Positions 7,174-16,027 of a DNA stretch of 64,000 bases are shown piece after piece. Under the pieces are notes generated by a model. It was not told the origin of the DNA. It saw nothing but the letters and a program-made list of their open reading frames with translations, and did no database searches. A program made the translations under genes and the position numbers. Source of the DNA: Nitratireductor sp. XY-223. Its GTDB lineage: Bacteria; Pseudomonadota; Alphaproteobacteria; Rhizobiales; Rhizobiaceae. The stretch lies in assembly GCF_004959855.1 (NCBI RefSeq), contig NZ_SPNT01000004.1, forward strand, positions 186,001 to 250,000. Direction: 5' to 3'. Positions within the stretch are counted from its first letter, which is position 1, and each line of letters starts with the position of its first letter.

Positions 7174-9434
7174 AACGCCGGCACGCGCTTGCCGTTCTTG
7201 TCCTTGCGCTGACATTCGCCGCACCCGCGGCGGCGCAGGAGGAAGACACCTGCGCGGGCCTTGGCGACCTTTCCGGTCTCTACACGACCTCCGACGGCAG
7301 CGTCGAGGCCGACTGGACCTTCCTGAGCTCCGGCGAGACGCCGCAGGCGGGCGATCCGTTCCAGGCCGAGCACACCTATCTTCCGGGCGTCGAGCGGCTG
7401 GGGCCCGGCCCGCACTACCTGCTCTTCGGACGTATGGGCGAGGGCTGCCGCTCGATCAGCGGCACCTGGCGGGCGCTCTTCGCGCCCTCCGGCACCGGCC
7501 GGATGATGAGCGGCGCCTTCACCGCCTCGGTGGCGCCCGGCGCGATCACCATCGTCAGCGCCGAGGACGACGCGGACCAGCCGGTCGGCTGGCTCGGCCT
7601 AAACTACCAGATCGACGGAAACGGGGAACCCGTGCCGGTCACCCTGCAGCAGCGGCTCGCCTTCAACGGCACGACGGTAACGACGCGGGATGTCACCGTG
7701 GCAGCTCAACTCTCCTTCGGCGGCGAACGGCCCGCGACCGGCACCGTTGAACTCGGCGAAAGACTCGCCTTCACCGGGCACCAGCCGCAAAGCCGTACGA
7801 TCGAGTGGGGCGAAACGCTCGCCTTCCATGGCCTGGGCGACGGCACGCGCACGGTGGAACTCACCGCGACGCTGGAACACCACGGCAAGCCCACCGGAAC
7901 GCGCACGCTGGACCTTGCGGACGCGCTCGCCTTTTCCGGCAAGGAAAGCGCGCAACGCGTTGTGGCGCTTGCAGAAAGCCTCTCCTTCAGCGGCAAGCCG
8001 TACGCCGTGCGCCGCATCGAACTTGCCGAGACGCTGGCCTTTCCCGGGCAGCCCCTGCGCACCCGCACGATCGCACTCGAAGAGGCCCTCGCCTTTTCCG
8101 GCAAGCCGCATGCGGTGCGGCGCCTGACGCTCACGGACGCCCTGGCGTTCCAGGGCGAAGCGCGCGCGCCGCGCGGGCTGGACCTCGGCGCCCTCAGCTT
8201 CAGCGGCACGCCGCCCGTCACGCGGCGCATCGATTTTAACGAGGCTCTCGAACTGCACGGGCTGATGCCCGCCGGACGGCGCGTGACGCTGTCGCGCCGG
8301 CTTACCTTCCACGCCGACCGGGACGGCACGCGGCCGATTTCCCTCGGCGAACGCCTCGCCTTTTCCGGCCCGCGCCCGGTGAGCCGCGCGGTCGCGATGC
8401 CGTCGCCGCTTTCCTTCCACGGCGACACGGTGCGCATGCGGGAGGTTTCCCTGCCCGGCGCGCTGCATTTCTCCGGCAAGCAGGCGCGGGCGCGCATGGT
8501 GCTGACGGACGGCACGCTCGAATTCCACGGCATGACCGGGCCGATCGAAGTCTCGATCGTCATGGAGAACCTCGACCCGGTGGGGGCCGGTCCCTGCGGG
8601 CTGATGCTCGACACAGGTCTGCGCACGCTCGATATCGAGGAGAGCCTGCCGGAGACACCCGACGGCATCACGCCGGACTATATCGAAAAGCTGCGCGCCG
8701 CCTTCGGGCCCTATCACAGCTATATCGCCGACACGCTCGACAGGCAGGCGGCCTGCATGGAGGAGCGGCTGGAGGGCTTTCGCGAGATCGCCGCCGACGC
8801 GGCGCATGAGAGCTGGCTGAAGGCGCCGGCCCTCAATGCCGAGACCTTCTACACCAACCAGATCCGCGCGACGCGCAATGCGGCGCTTTATTTGCGCCAG
8901 ATCGCCTGGGAGCTGGACGGTATCGCGCGGATCCTCAACGACGAGGAAAGCTTCCACCTGTTCGACAGCGGTATAGACGCGCCGGAAGCCGCCAATTTCG
9001 GCCTGGTGACGAAGGGGGCGGATGCGCCTGTGCCCAGCGGCGGAGACATCATGAAGGCGAAAGACTTCGAGCTGATGCTCAAGCATGCGCCGGAAACGGC
9101 CGAGGCGCTGATCGCCCAGCGCAACCAATATCTGCACCGCAAGCTCACGCAGAGGCTCGCTTATCTGGAGGGGCTGCTGCCGCGCACGATCGGGGGCCTT
9201 GCTGACTGGACGCAGGTCGAAGGCTATGTGACCCGCGAGTTCATGCCGCGCATTGCCGGCGAGATCGCCGCCGGCACCGGCGGGGACGCGGCTTCCTATG
9301 CGCGGGAATTCTCCGAGCTTGCCCAGGTGACCGGCAACCGCATCAGCGGCGGCGAATTTTCCGACTTCATGGGCGGCAAGGTGCGCGACGGCGATTTCGA
9401 CCCGTGGCCGGACGCGAAGATCCTTCTTCCGTGA
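7170..9434 (+). CDS. Large exported protein with 17 tandem 18-residue repeats, unknown function
   Basis: 754 residues starting at an ATG that overlaps the previous stop. Residues 1-23 are a Sec signal peptide (VLVLALTFAAPAAAQ). An N-terminal region of about 130 residues, with Cys pairs, is followed at residues 157-461 by 17 consecutive copies of an 18-residue unit, one copy being a residue short. The consensus is roughly [VIL]xLxExLAFSGxxxxxR[TR]. Alternating hydrophobic positions and an invariant-like FxG turn suggest stacked short beta strands, such as a solenoid or hairpin array. The last ~290 residues look mainly helical (IEKLRAAFGPYHSYIADTL..). I recognise no family. A surface or periplasmic structural or binding role is inference. 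Confidence 0.85.
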   Translation: MKRRHALAVLVLALTFAAPAAAQEEDTCAGLGDLSGLYTTSDGSVEADWTFLSSGETPQAGDPFQAEHTYLPGVERLGPGPHYLLFGRMGEGCRSISGTWRALFAPSGTGRMMSGAFTASVAPGAITIVSAEDDADQPVGWLGLNYQIDGNGEPVPVTLQQRLAFNGTTVTTRDVTVAAQLSFGGERPATGTVELGERLAFTGHQPQSRTIEWGETLAFHGLGDGTRTVELTATLEHHGKPTGTRTLDLADALAFSGKESAQRVVALAESLSFSGKPYAVRRIELAETLAFPGQPLRTRTIALEEALAFSGKPHAVRRLTLTDALAFQGEARAPRGLDLGALSFSGTPPVTRRIDFNEALELHGLMPAGRRVTLSRRLTFHADRDGTRPISLGERLAFSGPRPVSRAVAMPSPLSFHGDTVRMREVSLPGALHFSGKQARARMVLTDGTLEFHGMTGPIEVSIVMENLDPVGAGPCGLMLDTGLRTLDIEESLPETPDGITPDYIEKLRAAFGPYHSYIADTLDRQAACMEERLEGFREIAADAAHESWLKAPALNAETFYTNQIRATRNAALYLRQIAWELDGIARILNDEESFHLFDSGIDAPEAANFGLVTKGADAPVPSGGDIMKAKDFELMLKHAPETAEALIAQRNQYLHRKLTQRLAYLEGLLPRTIGGLADWTQVEGYVTREFMPRIAGEIAAGTGGDAASYAREFSELAQVTGNRISGGEFSDFMGGKVRDGDFDPWPDAKILLP
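7638..8552 (+). repeat. Tandem 54-bp coding repeat (17 copies) inside the exported repeat protein
   Basis: Reading in frame from 7638, the translated sequence falls into 17 units of 18 residues without spacers; the tenth unit has 17. Bases are less conserved than residues, so the units are old duplications kept by selection on the protein rather than recent slippage. Units near the middle (RRIELAETLAF.., RTIALEEALAFSG..) are closest to one another. Confidence 0.9.
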
Positions 9435-9562
9435 CCAGCCGTCAGCGCACGGCGCGGGCAAGCGCCCTTTAGCGGATGGGGTTACGGTGGCGGCAACCTC
9501 GAACTCGTTTGACTGCCGGTGCCGCAGGATCAGTCGGAAACGATCGCGGTCATCGAACCGGG

Positions 9563-10951
9563 TTAGGATCCGGCGGCAGTCACGATTGTTTTGATATTGG
9601 TGAATTCGCGCGCGCCGTGTACGCCCAGCTCCCGACCGTAACCGGATAGTTTTATTCCGCCAAAAGGCAGACGCGGGTCCGATGCGACCATTGCGTTTAT
9701 AAATGTCTGGCCGGATTCGATTTCATCGGCACAGCGTTGTTGCTCCACCGGATCGTTCGTCCAAACACTGCTGCCCAGCCCGTAGGGTGTGTCATTGGCG
9801 AGCTTCATCGCGTGTTCGAAACTGTCTGCTCTGAACAGCGCGGCTGCCGGACCGAACATCTCCACGTCGTTTGAAGCAGCGTCTCGTGGAATGTCTGAAA
9901 GAACCGTTGCCGAATAGAAATACCCGTCACCACCGCTCGGACGGCCACCCGTCAGTAGCCGCGCGCCGGCGCTTTTGGATTGTTCAATCTGGAGGCGTAG
10001 TGTTTCAAGACCTTGGGCGGTGGCCAGCGGGCCAAGTTCGGTCGAACCTTGCATTGGATCGCCCACGGTGAGTGCTTCCATTGCGGCCACAAACCCGGCT
10101 TCAAACTTGTCATAAACATCCCGATGCACGATGAAGCGCTTCGCGCATACACAGGACTGGCCATTGTTGGTGATCCGGGCCGCAACGCCGGTTGCGATAG
10201 CCTTTTCGAGATCGGCGCTTGGCAGCACGATGAACGGATCGTTGCCGCCGAGTTCAAGAACGCATTTTTTCAATGCGCCTCCGGCAGTCCGGGCAACCGC
10301 CGCCCCTGCCGCTTCGCTGCCGGTCAGCGTGACGGCGGCAATTCGTTTGTCGCGTATAATGTTTGCGATCCTGGCGGATCCGATTGCAAGATTCTGAAAC
10401 ACGCCAGGCTGAAGGCCGGCCTGCTGCGTGACTGCCTCAATCGCCCGCGCGCATTGCGGCACATTGGAGGCATGTTTCAACAGCATGGTATTTCCCGCCA
10501 TTATCGCCGGCGCAAGGCACCTGAACACCTGCCACAGCGGGAAGTTCCAGGGCATGATAGCCAAAATAGTGCCAAGCGGCAGGTACCGGATGCGGGCAGC
10601 CGGAGGCGACGCGACAATGTCATCCGACAGCAGCGCTTCTCCGGCGTCGGCAAAGTAGCGGCACGCCAGCGCGCATTTTTGAACCTCCGCGACGGCCTGA
10701 TTGATGGGTTTCCCCATCTCCAGGGTCATCAGGTTCGCAAGAGCCTTTTGATCCCTGTCCAGAATGCCGGCTATCATGTGTAACACCGCCCGCCGTTCTT
10801 CGAAGGTGGACCGCTTCCAGCCCATGGAGGCAATTTCAGCGGAACAAAGCGCCTTCTCGATGGCATCGGGCGTAAGTTCCTCAAATGCGGCAAGCTCCGT
10901 GCCGTCGGTTGGATTAATGCTCTTTAAGACCACTGTACTTGTCCAATACAA
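9563..10951 (-). CDS. NAD(P)-dependent aldehyde dehydrogenase (succinate-semialdehyde dehydrogenase-like)
   Basis: 462 residues with the complete ALDH fold: the general-base glutamate in [10 protein letters not shown], the nucleophilic cysteine in [12 protein letters not shown], and the C-terminal motif [21 protein letters not shown]. The sequence is closest in style to the short succinate-semialdehyde dehydrogenases that begin with a SINPTDG strand. It is the last gene of the leftward liv-type transporter group and starts 36 bases after livF. It probably oxidises an aldehyde formed from the imported compound to the acid. The start is uncertain: the TTG at 10951 has no clear ribosome site, but any later start would cut into the first strand. 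Confidence 0.9.
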   Translation of the reverse strand: MYWTSTVVLKSINPTDGTELAAFEELTPDAIEKALCSAEIASMGWKRSTFEERRAVLHMIAGILDRDQKALANLMTLEMGKPINQAVAEVQKCALACRYFADAGEALLSDDIVASPPAARIRYLPLGTILAIMPWNFPLWQVFRCLAPAIMAGNTMLLKHASNVPQCARAIEAVTQQAGLQPGVFQNLAIGSARIANIIRDKRIAAVTLTGSEAAGAAVARTAGGALKKCVLELGGNDPFIVLPSADLEKAIATGVAARITNNGQSCVCAKRFIVHRDVYDKFEAGFVAAMEALTVGDPMQGSTELGPLATAQGLETLRLQIEQSKSAGARLLTGGRPSGGDGYFYSATVLSDIPRDAASNDVEMFGPAAALFRADSFEHAMKLANDTPYGLGSSVWTNDPVEQQRCADEIESGQTFINAMVASDPRLPFGGIKLSGYGRELGVHGAREFTNIKTIVTAAGS

Positions 10952-10987
10952 ATGAGAGTAATACTGAAATGCGGTCGCCGCGGCCGT

Positions 10988-11686
10988 CTAAACTGCGAGA
11001 TATTTCTGTTTCAATTCGGAGTTCTGTTCCAATTCGTCGATCGTGCCATGGAATCTGATCCGGCCGTCGTCGATCAGATAGGCCCGATCGGAAAGCCTGC
11101 AGGCAAAGCTCGAATTCTGCTCCACCAGAAGAATGGATATCCCCTCGTCGCGGACGGTCCGGATTACATCGCCGACGGTCGTGACAATCACCGGGGCCAG
11201 CCCTTCGGATGGCTCGTCCAAAAGGATCAGCGAAGGATTGCCCATAAGCGCCCGGCCGATGGTCAGCATCTGCTGTTCACCGCCGCTCAGTTGATGACCG
11301 AGATTGTGACGCCGCTCGTTGAGGCGGGGAAACAGTTCATAAACGCGCTTGATTGACCAGGGACCGTTGCGGCGCTCCCGGATGGCGCCGATCTCCAGGT
11401 TCTCGTGAACCGTGAGGCGCGAGAATATCCGACGATCCTCCGGCACGAATGCGATGCCCTTGCGGCAAATGTTGTTTGGCTTTTCTCCCTGGAGCGGCTT
11501 GCCCTCGAATGAGACGGTGCCGCTGCGCGGCGGCGTCAGGCCCATTATGGAGCGCAGACTGGTCGTCTTGCCAGCGCCGTTGCGGCCAAGGAGGCTGACA
11601 ACCTCGCCTTGGCCGACTGTCAGCGCAACATCAAACAGGATATGGCTTTGACCATAATAGGTATTAAGTTTTTCGACGTTCAGCAT
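10988..11686 (-). CDS. Branched-chain-amino-acid-type ABC transporter ATPase, LivF-like
   Basis: 232 residues with Walker A GRNGAGKTT, the ABC signature LSGGEQQMLTIGRAL and Walker B LILLDEPSEGLAP; the phrase EPSEGLAP is typical of LivF rather than LivG. The ATG at 11686 shares its A with the livG stop (TGATG), indicating coupled translation; a GTG one codon upstream is also possible. Together with LivG it would energise uptake through the LivH/LivM pair. In this locus the cargo is probably an amide or related compound rather than a branched-chain amino acid, because the divergent gene encodes an aliphatic amidase. Confidence 0.93.
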   Translation of the reverse strand: MLNVEKLNTYYGQSHILFDVALTVGQGEVVSLLGRNGAGKTTSLRSIMGLTPPRSGTVSFEGKPLQGEKPNNICRKGIAFVPEDRRIFSRLTVHENLEIGAIRERRNGPWSIKRVYELFPRLNERRHNLGHQLSGGEQQMLTIGRALMGNPSLILLDEPSEGLAPVIVTTVGDVIRTVRDEGISILLVEQNSSFACRLSDRAYLIDDGRIRFHGTIDELEQNSELKQKYLAV

Positions 11687-12429
11687 CACGCTTCCTCGCC
11701 CAGATAGGCAACCTGCACGGTTCTATTTCCCTTGATTTCCTCAGGGGTTCCCTCGGCGATGATGCTGCCCTGGTGCAGGACGCTGATATTATCGGCAATT
11801 GAAAAGACAATGCCCATGTCGTGTTCGGTGAACAGCACGGTCGCGCTCTGCGCCACGCGGCGGATCAACGCCACGGTGCTTGCGGTTTCCTCGACCGACA
11901 TTCCGGCCGTCGGTTCGTCGAGAAGGATCAGACGCGGATTGAGCGCCAGGGTCAGCCCCAACTCCAGGTTTCGGCGCTCACCATGGCTCAGCGCGCTCAC
12001 CGGCAGACCTGCTTTGGCGCCAAGTTCGACACGGTCGAGAATTTCACGCGCCTCGGCGGCCTCCGTTTCAAAGGAGAGCAGTGACGCAAACAAATTCGTG
12101 GTTTTGCCTCTGCCGGCAAGCACGCCGACCAAGATGTTTTCGAACACCGAAAGGCGCGGGAATATATTGGTGATCTGGAACGACCGCCCGATACCCCGTC
12201 TCACGAGGGCATGGGCGGGCACACCCGTTACGTCCGCGCCTTCAAATATGACCTTGCCGCCAGTCGGCGCCAGTTTGCCGGTGATAAGATTGAACAGTGT
12301 CGTCTTGCCGGCGCCGTTGGGCCCAATAATGGCGCGTACCTCGCCGGCTTCAAGCGACAGACTCACATCGCTGACGGCGTTGAGTGCGCCGAACCGTCGG
12401 CTGAGCTTGCGTGTTTCCAGGATGGTCAT
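11686..12429 (-). CDS. Branched-chain-amino-acid-type ABC transporter ATPase, LivG-like
   Basis: 247 residues with Walker A IGPNGAGKTTLFNLITG, signature ALSHGERRNLELGLTL and Walker B LILLDEPTAGMSVEE. The LSHGE form of the signature and the AGMS sequence mark the LivG subfamily, as in urea and short-chain amide transporters. The start codon overlaps the end of the LivM gene by four bases, and the stop overlaps the livF start, so the four transporter genes form one tight unit. Confidence 0.93.
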   Translation of the reverse strand: MTILETRKLSRRFGALNAVSDVSLSLEAGEVRAIIGPNGAGKTTLFNLITGKLAPTGGKVIFEGADVTGVPAHALVRRGIGRSFQITNIFPRLSVFENILVGVLAGRGKTTNLFASLLSFETEAAEAREILDRVELGAKAGLPVSALSHGERRNLELGLTLALNPRLILLDEPTAGMSVEETASTVALIRRVAQSATVLFTEHDMGIVFSIADNISVLHQGSIIAEGTPEEIKGNRTVQVAYLGEEA

Positions 12430-13445
12430 TTACTCGCCCCCTTGAAGATTTCGCTGAGGCGGGCGGTAATGAACCCGACAATGCCGCCGGGTGCGAACAG
12501 GACGCACAGGATCAGGATGCTACCGACAATGATTTTCCAATACTCCGTGTAGTTCAGCACCGTGTCGCGCAGGAAAATCAGAACGGTGGCCCCGACCGCC
12601 GGTCCCAAGAAGGAATGGATGCCGCCGAGGATCGTCATCAACACCGTTTCGCCCGACTTCGTCCAGTAAAGGAGTTCCGGCGAAATGAAGCCCTGGAACG
12701 GTGCAAACAAGCCACCGGCGAGGCCGCCAAAGGCGGCGGAAATGATGAAGGCGGCGAGCTTGTAGCGGTAGACCGGCAGGCCGAGAAATTCCACGCGCTC
12801 TGGATTTTCGCGGATCGCCTTCAAAATCGCGCCGAATGGCGAATTGAGGATGCGCCACATCAGGTAGGCGGCGAGTGCCACGATCACAAGCGTGAAATAG
12901 TAGTAGCCGACGAAACCGTCTATGCTGATCTCGGTAAGACCGAACAGGCTGATGTCGGGGCGCGGAATGCCGATCAGTCCATCGTCGCCGCCTGTCACGC
13001 TGTCCCAATAGAACGCGATGGTGTAGAACGCTTGGGAAAAGGCCAGCGTAATCATGGCGAAGTAAAGACCCGAAAGGCGAATGCAGAATACGCCGATCGC
13101 CAGTGCGACGATGCCTGCCGATAGCACGCTGGCAGTCAGACCAGCCCAGATCGAGGGGTAAACATGCTGCATTGCAAGTGTGCTCGCATAGGCGCCAATT
13201 CCCAGAAAGGCGGCATGGCCGAGCGACACGAGGCCGGTATAGCCGATCAGTATGTTGAGGCTGAGCGCTAGCAGCGAAATGATGATGATTTCCGTAAATA
13301 GCTGCAGATTGTAGAGATTGCCGTCAAGCAGCGGATATGCGATTGCCGCCGCGAAGCCCGCCAGGGTCAGTGTCTTGCCGTTGACCAGGCTGGTGGCGAT
13401 CGGGCGCGACCCGTACGACACGGCAGCGTCAGACAGTTTTTTCAC
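12426..13445 (-). CDS. Branched-chain-amino-acid-type ABC transporter permease, LivM-like
   Basis: 339 residues, strongly hydrophobic, with about eight to ten membrane segments and the LivM family core (ILIGYTGLVSLGHAAFLGIGAYAST, ENPERVEFLGLPVYRYKLAAFIISAAFGGLAGGL). The EAA-like loop that contacts the ATPases is the AIRENPERVEFLG segment. It starts at a GTG that overlaps the end of livH by 17 bases. It forms the heterodimeric membrane channel with LivH. Confidence 0.92.
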   Translation of the reverse strand: MKKLSDAAVSYGSRPIATSLVNGKTLTLAGFAAAIAYPLLDGNLYNLQLFTEIIIISLLALSLNILIGYTGLVSLGHAAFLGIGAYASTLAMQHVYPSIWAGLTASVLSAGIVALAIGVFCIRLSGLYFAMITLAFSQAFYTIAFYWDSVTGGDDGLIGIPRPDISLFGLTEISIDGFVGYYYFTLVIVALAAYLMWRILNSPFGAILKAIRENPERVEFLGLPVYRYKLAAFIISAAFGGLAGGLFAPFQGFISPELLYWTKSGETVLMTILGGIHSFLGPAVGATVLIFLRDTVLNYTEYWKIIVGSILILCVLFAPGGIVGFITARLSEIFKGASK

Positions 13446-14307
13446 CGAATAGCCCCCTTGGTTTGACGATCAGAACCGCGAGAAGGACGAGATAGATAAA
13501 GATCATCGCGAAGTTGGGCAGTGCCAGAATGCCGAATGCCTTTATCTGGCCGATCAGCAGCGCGCCGATTATGGCGCCGCCCAGGCTGCCCATGCCGCCG
13601 ATGACGACGACGATGAAAGACTCGATGAAAATCTCCAGCCCCATACCCGGCACGATGCTGCGAATTGGCGCGACGAGAAGGCCGGCAAGCCCTGCAAGCG
13701 CTGCGCTCAAGGCAAAGACGCCGGTGAAGACCAGATTGACATTGACGCCGAGCGCGCCGAGCATTTCGGTGTCGGTCGAGGCGGCACGGATCAATTTGCC
13801 GAAGGGAGTGCGGTAGAGAAGATACCACAGCAGCGCGCAGACGACCGGCCCGACGACGATGATGAAAATGAAATGCAGCGGAAAGCCGTAATTGCCGATG
13901 GACACGGCCCCGCTCAACAGTTCCGGCACCGGTACGGTCTTGAAATCCCGACCCCATATCAACAGTGCGAGATCATCAAAGACCATCGCCAGGCCGAAGG
14001 TCAAAAGCAGCGTGTAAAGACGTTCGCGGTGGTAGAGGGGCCGCAACAGGCATATCTCCACCACCGCGGCAACCAGCGCGAGCGCAAGGGGAATTGTGAT
14101 CAGGCCGACCCAAAACCACATCCCGCCCAGCCCCCACTGGCCGAGGGAGAACATCATGAAGGCTCCAAGCATGTAGAAGCCGCCATGGGCGAAGTTGAGG
14201 ATGCCGAGAACACCGAGCAACAGAGTCAGCCCCGATGCAATCAGTATCAGGATCATGGCGATTGCCAGGCCGTTCAGGAACTGGGCTGCGACAAAGGCAA
14301 TATCCAT
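13429..14307 (-). CDS. Branched-chain-amino-acid-type ABC transporter permease, LivH-like
   Basis: 292 residues from the ATG at 14307 (GGAG upstream); an upstream in-frame GTG at 14322 would add five residues. The LivH landmarks are ASGLTLLLGVLGILNFAHGGFYMLGAF at the start, the cytoplasmic loop AASTDTEMLGALGVNVN that docks on the ATPases, and VIGGMGSLGGAIIGALLIG near the end. Encoded directly downstream of the binding protein and directly upstream of livM. Confidence 0.93.
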   Translation of the reverse strand: MDIAFVAAQFLNGLAIAMILILIASGLTLLLGVLGILNFAHGGFYMLGAFMMFSLGQWGLGGMWFWVGLITIPLALALVAAVVEICLLRPLYHRERLYTLLLTFGLAMVFDDLALLIWGRDFKTVPVPELLSGAVSIGNYGFPLHFIFIIVVGPVVCALLWYLLYRTPFGKLIRAASTDTEMLGALGVNVNLVFTGVFALSAALAGLAGLLVAPIRSIVPGMGLEIFIESFIVVVIGGMGSLGGAIIGALLIGQIKAFGILALPNFAMIFIYLVLLAVLIVKPRGLFGEKTV

Positions 14308-14331
14308 TGCAGTGTGCTCCACGCTAACTGA

Positions 14332-15540
14332 TCAGTTGCGGCAACCCTGGCCGGAATCCTCATCCGGGTGCGCCGCCTGGATCGGCGAAATCACCTGAAT
14401 GTCGCTCAATACCGGGAACGGATAGGCATCGTCGTGACTCACCTTTCCCCAAAAAGCGGACTGCAATCCCTGGTGGTCGCTGGGGCGCATGATAATCCAG
14501 CCTTCCGGGGCGTTATAGGCAAGTCCGCCGAGCGCATTGATGGCGAGGTCCTTATCCGGCTCGCCGGCGCGCCGGATCGCCTCAGCCATCACATGCACAG
14601 CCGCATAGGCTTCGCCGGCCGCCATGTCGGGATAGACGTCGTAGGTAGCCTTAAAAGCCTGGACGAAATCACGGTTCATTTGTGTGTCCGGGTAGTTATG
14701 CAGATAGCGCGAACTGGCCCAATGGCCGAACGGGGCATCGTCACCAAGCGCTTTCAGGACCACATGGTTGCCGCCGAAATCGGTGAAAATCGTAACCTGC
14801 TCATTGAGCCCGAAGGCCTTGGCCTGTTTCAGAAACTTGACGACATCGGCACCGAACAGGCCGATGTAGAGCGCGTCCGGGTCGGCGCGGGCGATGTTGC
14901 TGATGTAAGGCGAATAGTCTTCCTCACCAAGTTTCGGCCATGCCTGCTCGGCAACCTCTGCATCCGGCATCAGCCTTTTCAGATTGTCGGTGAACTGATT
15001 GACCACCGAGCGCCCGTAGGAAAAATCGGACGATATGGTCGCCCATTTCTTCAAACCTTCCCGTTGCGCGACAACGGCGCCGGAACGCGACGTTTGTTGC
15101 GCGCTTGATCCGACGCGCCATGTGTAGCGGCTGCAGTTGACCGTGTTGATTTCTTCTGTTGCCGCCCAAGGGATATGCGGCGTCTTGAGCCGTTGCGCCT
15201 CATTCAGAACGGCGATCGCCGCACCACCGTGCAACGGGCCGAATAGGGCGAATACATCGTCCTGCAGCACCAGCCGGCGCGCCACTCGCACAGCCGTGTC
15301 CGGATTGGTTTCATCATCGCGGATGACCGCTTCCAGCTTGTGCCCCAGAATGCCGCCCTGCTCATTGATCTGATCGACGGCGAGGTTTACGCCCTGCGAG
15401 GTGCGTTCACCGACGATTGCATAGAGCCCGGTCAGCGGGGCAAGGACGCCGAATTTGATCGTATCTTCAGCCAGCGCGGGCTGAGCTGTTACAATGGTCG
15501 CCACCAGACCGGCGGCGAGTGTGCTGTTGAATGATTTCAT
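14332..15540 (-). CDS. ABC transporter periplasmic substrate-binding protein (LivJ/LivK, Peripla_BP_6 type; amide/urea-type)
   Basis: 402 residues from the ATG at 15540, with GGAGGA six bases upstream. A signal peptide (STLAAGLVATIVTAQPALA) is followed by a type I periplasmic binding fold (IKFGVLAPLTGLYAIVGERTSQG, AVDQINEQGGILG). The length and the WAATEEINTVNC region are closer to binding proteins of amide and urea systems than to the true branched-chain amino acid LivJ. The protein ends with a Cys-containing tail. Together with LivHMGF and the divergent amidase it would capture an amide, or an amide precursor, in the periplasm. Confidence 0.9.
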   Translation of the reverse strand: MKSFNSTLAAGLVATIVTAQPALAEDTIKFGVLAPLTGLYAIVGERTSQGVNLAVDQINEQGGILGHKLEAVIRDDETNPDTAVRVARRLVLQDDVFALFGPLHGGAAIAVLNEAQRLKTPHIPWAATEEINTVNCSRYTWRVGSSAQQTSRSGAVVAQREGLKKWATISSDFSYGRSVVNQFTDNLKRLMPDAEVAEQAWPKLGEEDYSPYISNIARADPDALYIGLFGADVVKFLKQAKAFGLNEQVTIFTDFGGNHVVLKALGDDAPFGHWASSRYLHNYPDTQMNRDFVQAFKATYDVYPDMAAGEAYAAVHVMAEAIRRAGEPDKDLAINALGGLAYNAPEGWIIMRPSDHQGLQSAFWGKVSHDDAYPFPVLSDIQVISPIQAAHPDEDSGQGCRN

Positions 15541-15624
15541 GCCATTTCCTCCCAGGCATTGTTGAACCACATGTGCCGCGCGCCTCTTTCTTGATTGAGA
15601 GGTCGGCGTCTTGTTTTTGCGCTC

Positions 15625-15930
15625 CTAAACCACGTCGACGGCGCTCAGGACGCACACGCTGATCGGCTCGTCCAGGTGCTTGAGTATCGTTGCCCGATAT
15701 TGCTTGTAGTGATCGGATTCCCGATGCGCTTCCAATGCCGGGCCGTCAACGTATTTCTCAAATAGGTGGAACGCGACGTGACCCACATTTGTCTGTTCGT
15801 AGAGATCATAAACCAGGTTGCCCGGCTCGTCGCGTGTTGGCCGGACCATGCCCCTCAGTATCTGTTCGACGGTTTTTTCCGTACCTTTTTTGGGCCTGAA
15901 CGAGGCAAAAACCATGACGGGTTCTGACAC
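15625..15930 (-). CDS. Antibiotic biosynthesis monooxygenase (ABM) domain protein, YgiN-like
   Basis: 101 residues forming one ferredoxin-like ABM domain (MVFASFRPKKGTEKTVEQIL, DEPGNLVYDLYEQTNV, FHLFEKYVDGPALEAHRESDHYKQY). The family includes quinol monooxygenase YgiN and small haem- or cofactor-free oxygenases, as well as non-catalytic stress proteins. The GTG at 15930 is chosen because GGAGGA lies seven bases before it; a TTG at 15945 would place the start inside that ribosome site. It is the first gene of the leftward amide-transport group. A role in oxidising the imported compound is possible but unproven. Confidence 0.85.
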   Translation of the reverse strand: MSEPVMVFASFRPKKGTEKTVEQILRGMVRPTRDEPGNLVYDLYEQTNVGHVAFHLFEKYVDGPALEAHRESDHYKQYRATILKHLDEPISVCVLSAVDVV

Positions 15931-15958
15931 TTTGACTTCCTCCAATCAGTTTGGGTCT

Positions 15959-15980
15959 AGACAAGCATTGTTACATGTCT
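15959..15980. promoter_or_regulatory. Inverted repeat over the -10 region, possible GntR operator (left)
   Basis: AGACA (15959-15963) and TGTCT (15976-15980) form perfect 5-base arms 12 bases apart, spanning the predicted -10 box of the leftward promoter. The GntR/UTRA gene two positions away in the rightward arm is the obvious candidate protein. Binding is inferred from position only. Confidence 0.45.
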
Positions 15981-15997
15981 TAACTTGTATCTGTCAA
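15968..15997 (-). promoter_or_regulatory. Predicted sigma-70-type promoter for the leftward ABM-liv-ALDH operon
   Basis: On the minus strand a perfect -35 box TTGACA (15997-15992) is followed after 18 bases by TAACAA (15973-15968). This places transcription start near 15960, about 30 bases before the ABM gene start. Two inverted repeats overlap the promoter. Confidence 0.6.
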
Positions 15998-16009
15998 TAT
16001 GTGACAAGT
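15983..16009. promoter_or_regulatory. Inverted repeat ACTTGT-N15-ACAAGT, possible GntR operator (right)
   Basis: Perfect 6-base arms at 15983-15988 and 16004-16009, placed over the -35 box of the leftward promoter and just upstream of the amidase ribosome site. A protein bound here could control both directions at once. Confidence 0.45.
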
Positions 16010-16027
16010 TTGCAAGAGGGAATCACG

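Noticed and set aside
7638-8552. CRISPR-like periodicity of 54 bases
   Set aside because: The period is coding (18 residues), has no spacers, and identity is at protein level.
7599-9461. 620-codon open frame on the minus strand opposite the repeat protein
   Set aside because: It mirrors the high-GC repeats in another frame, has no start-site evidence and no recognisable domain; the plus-strand gene has a signal peptide and coupled start.
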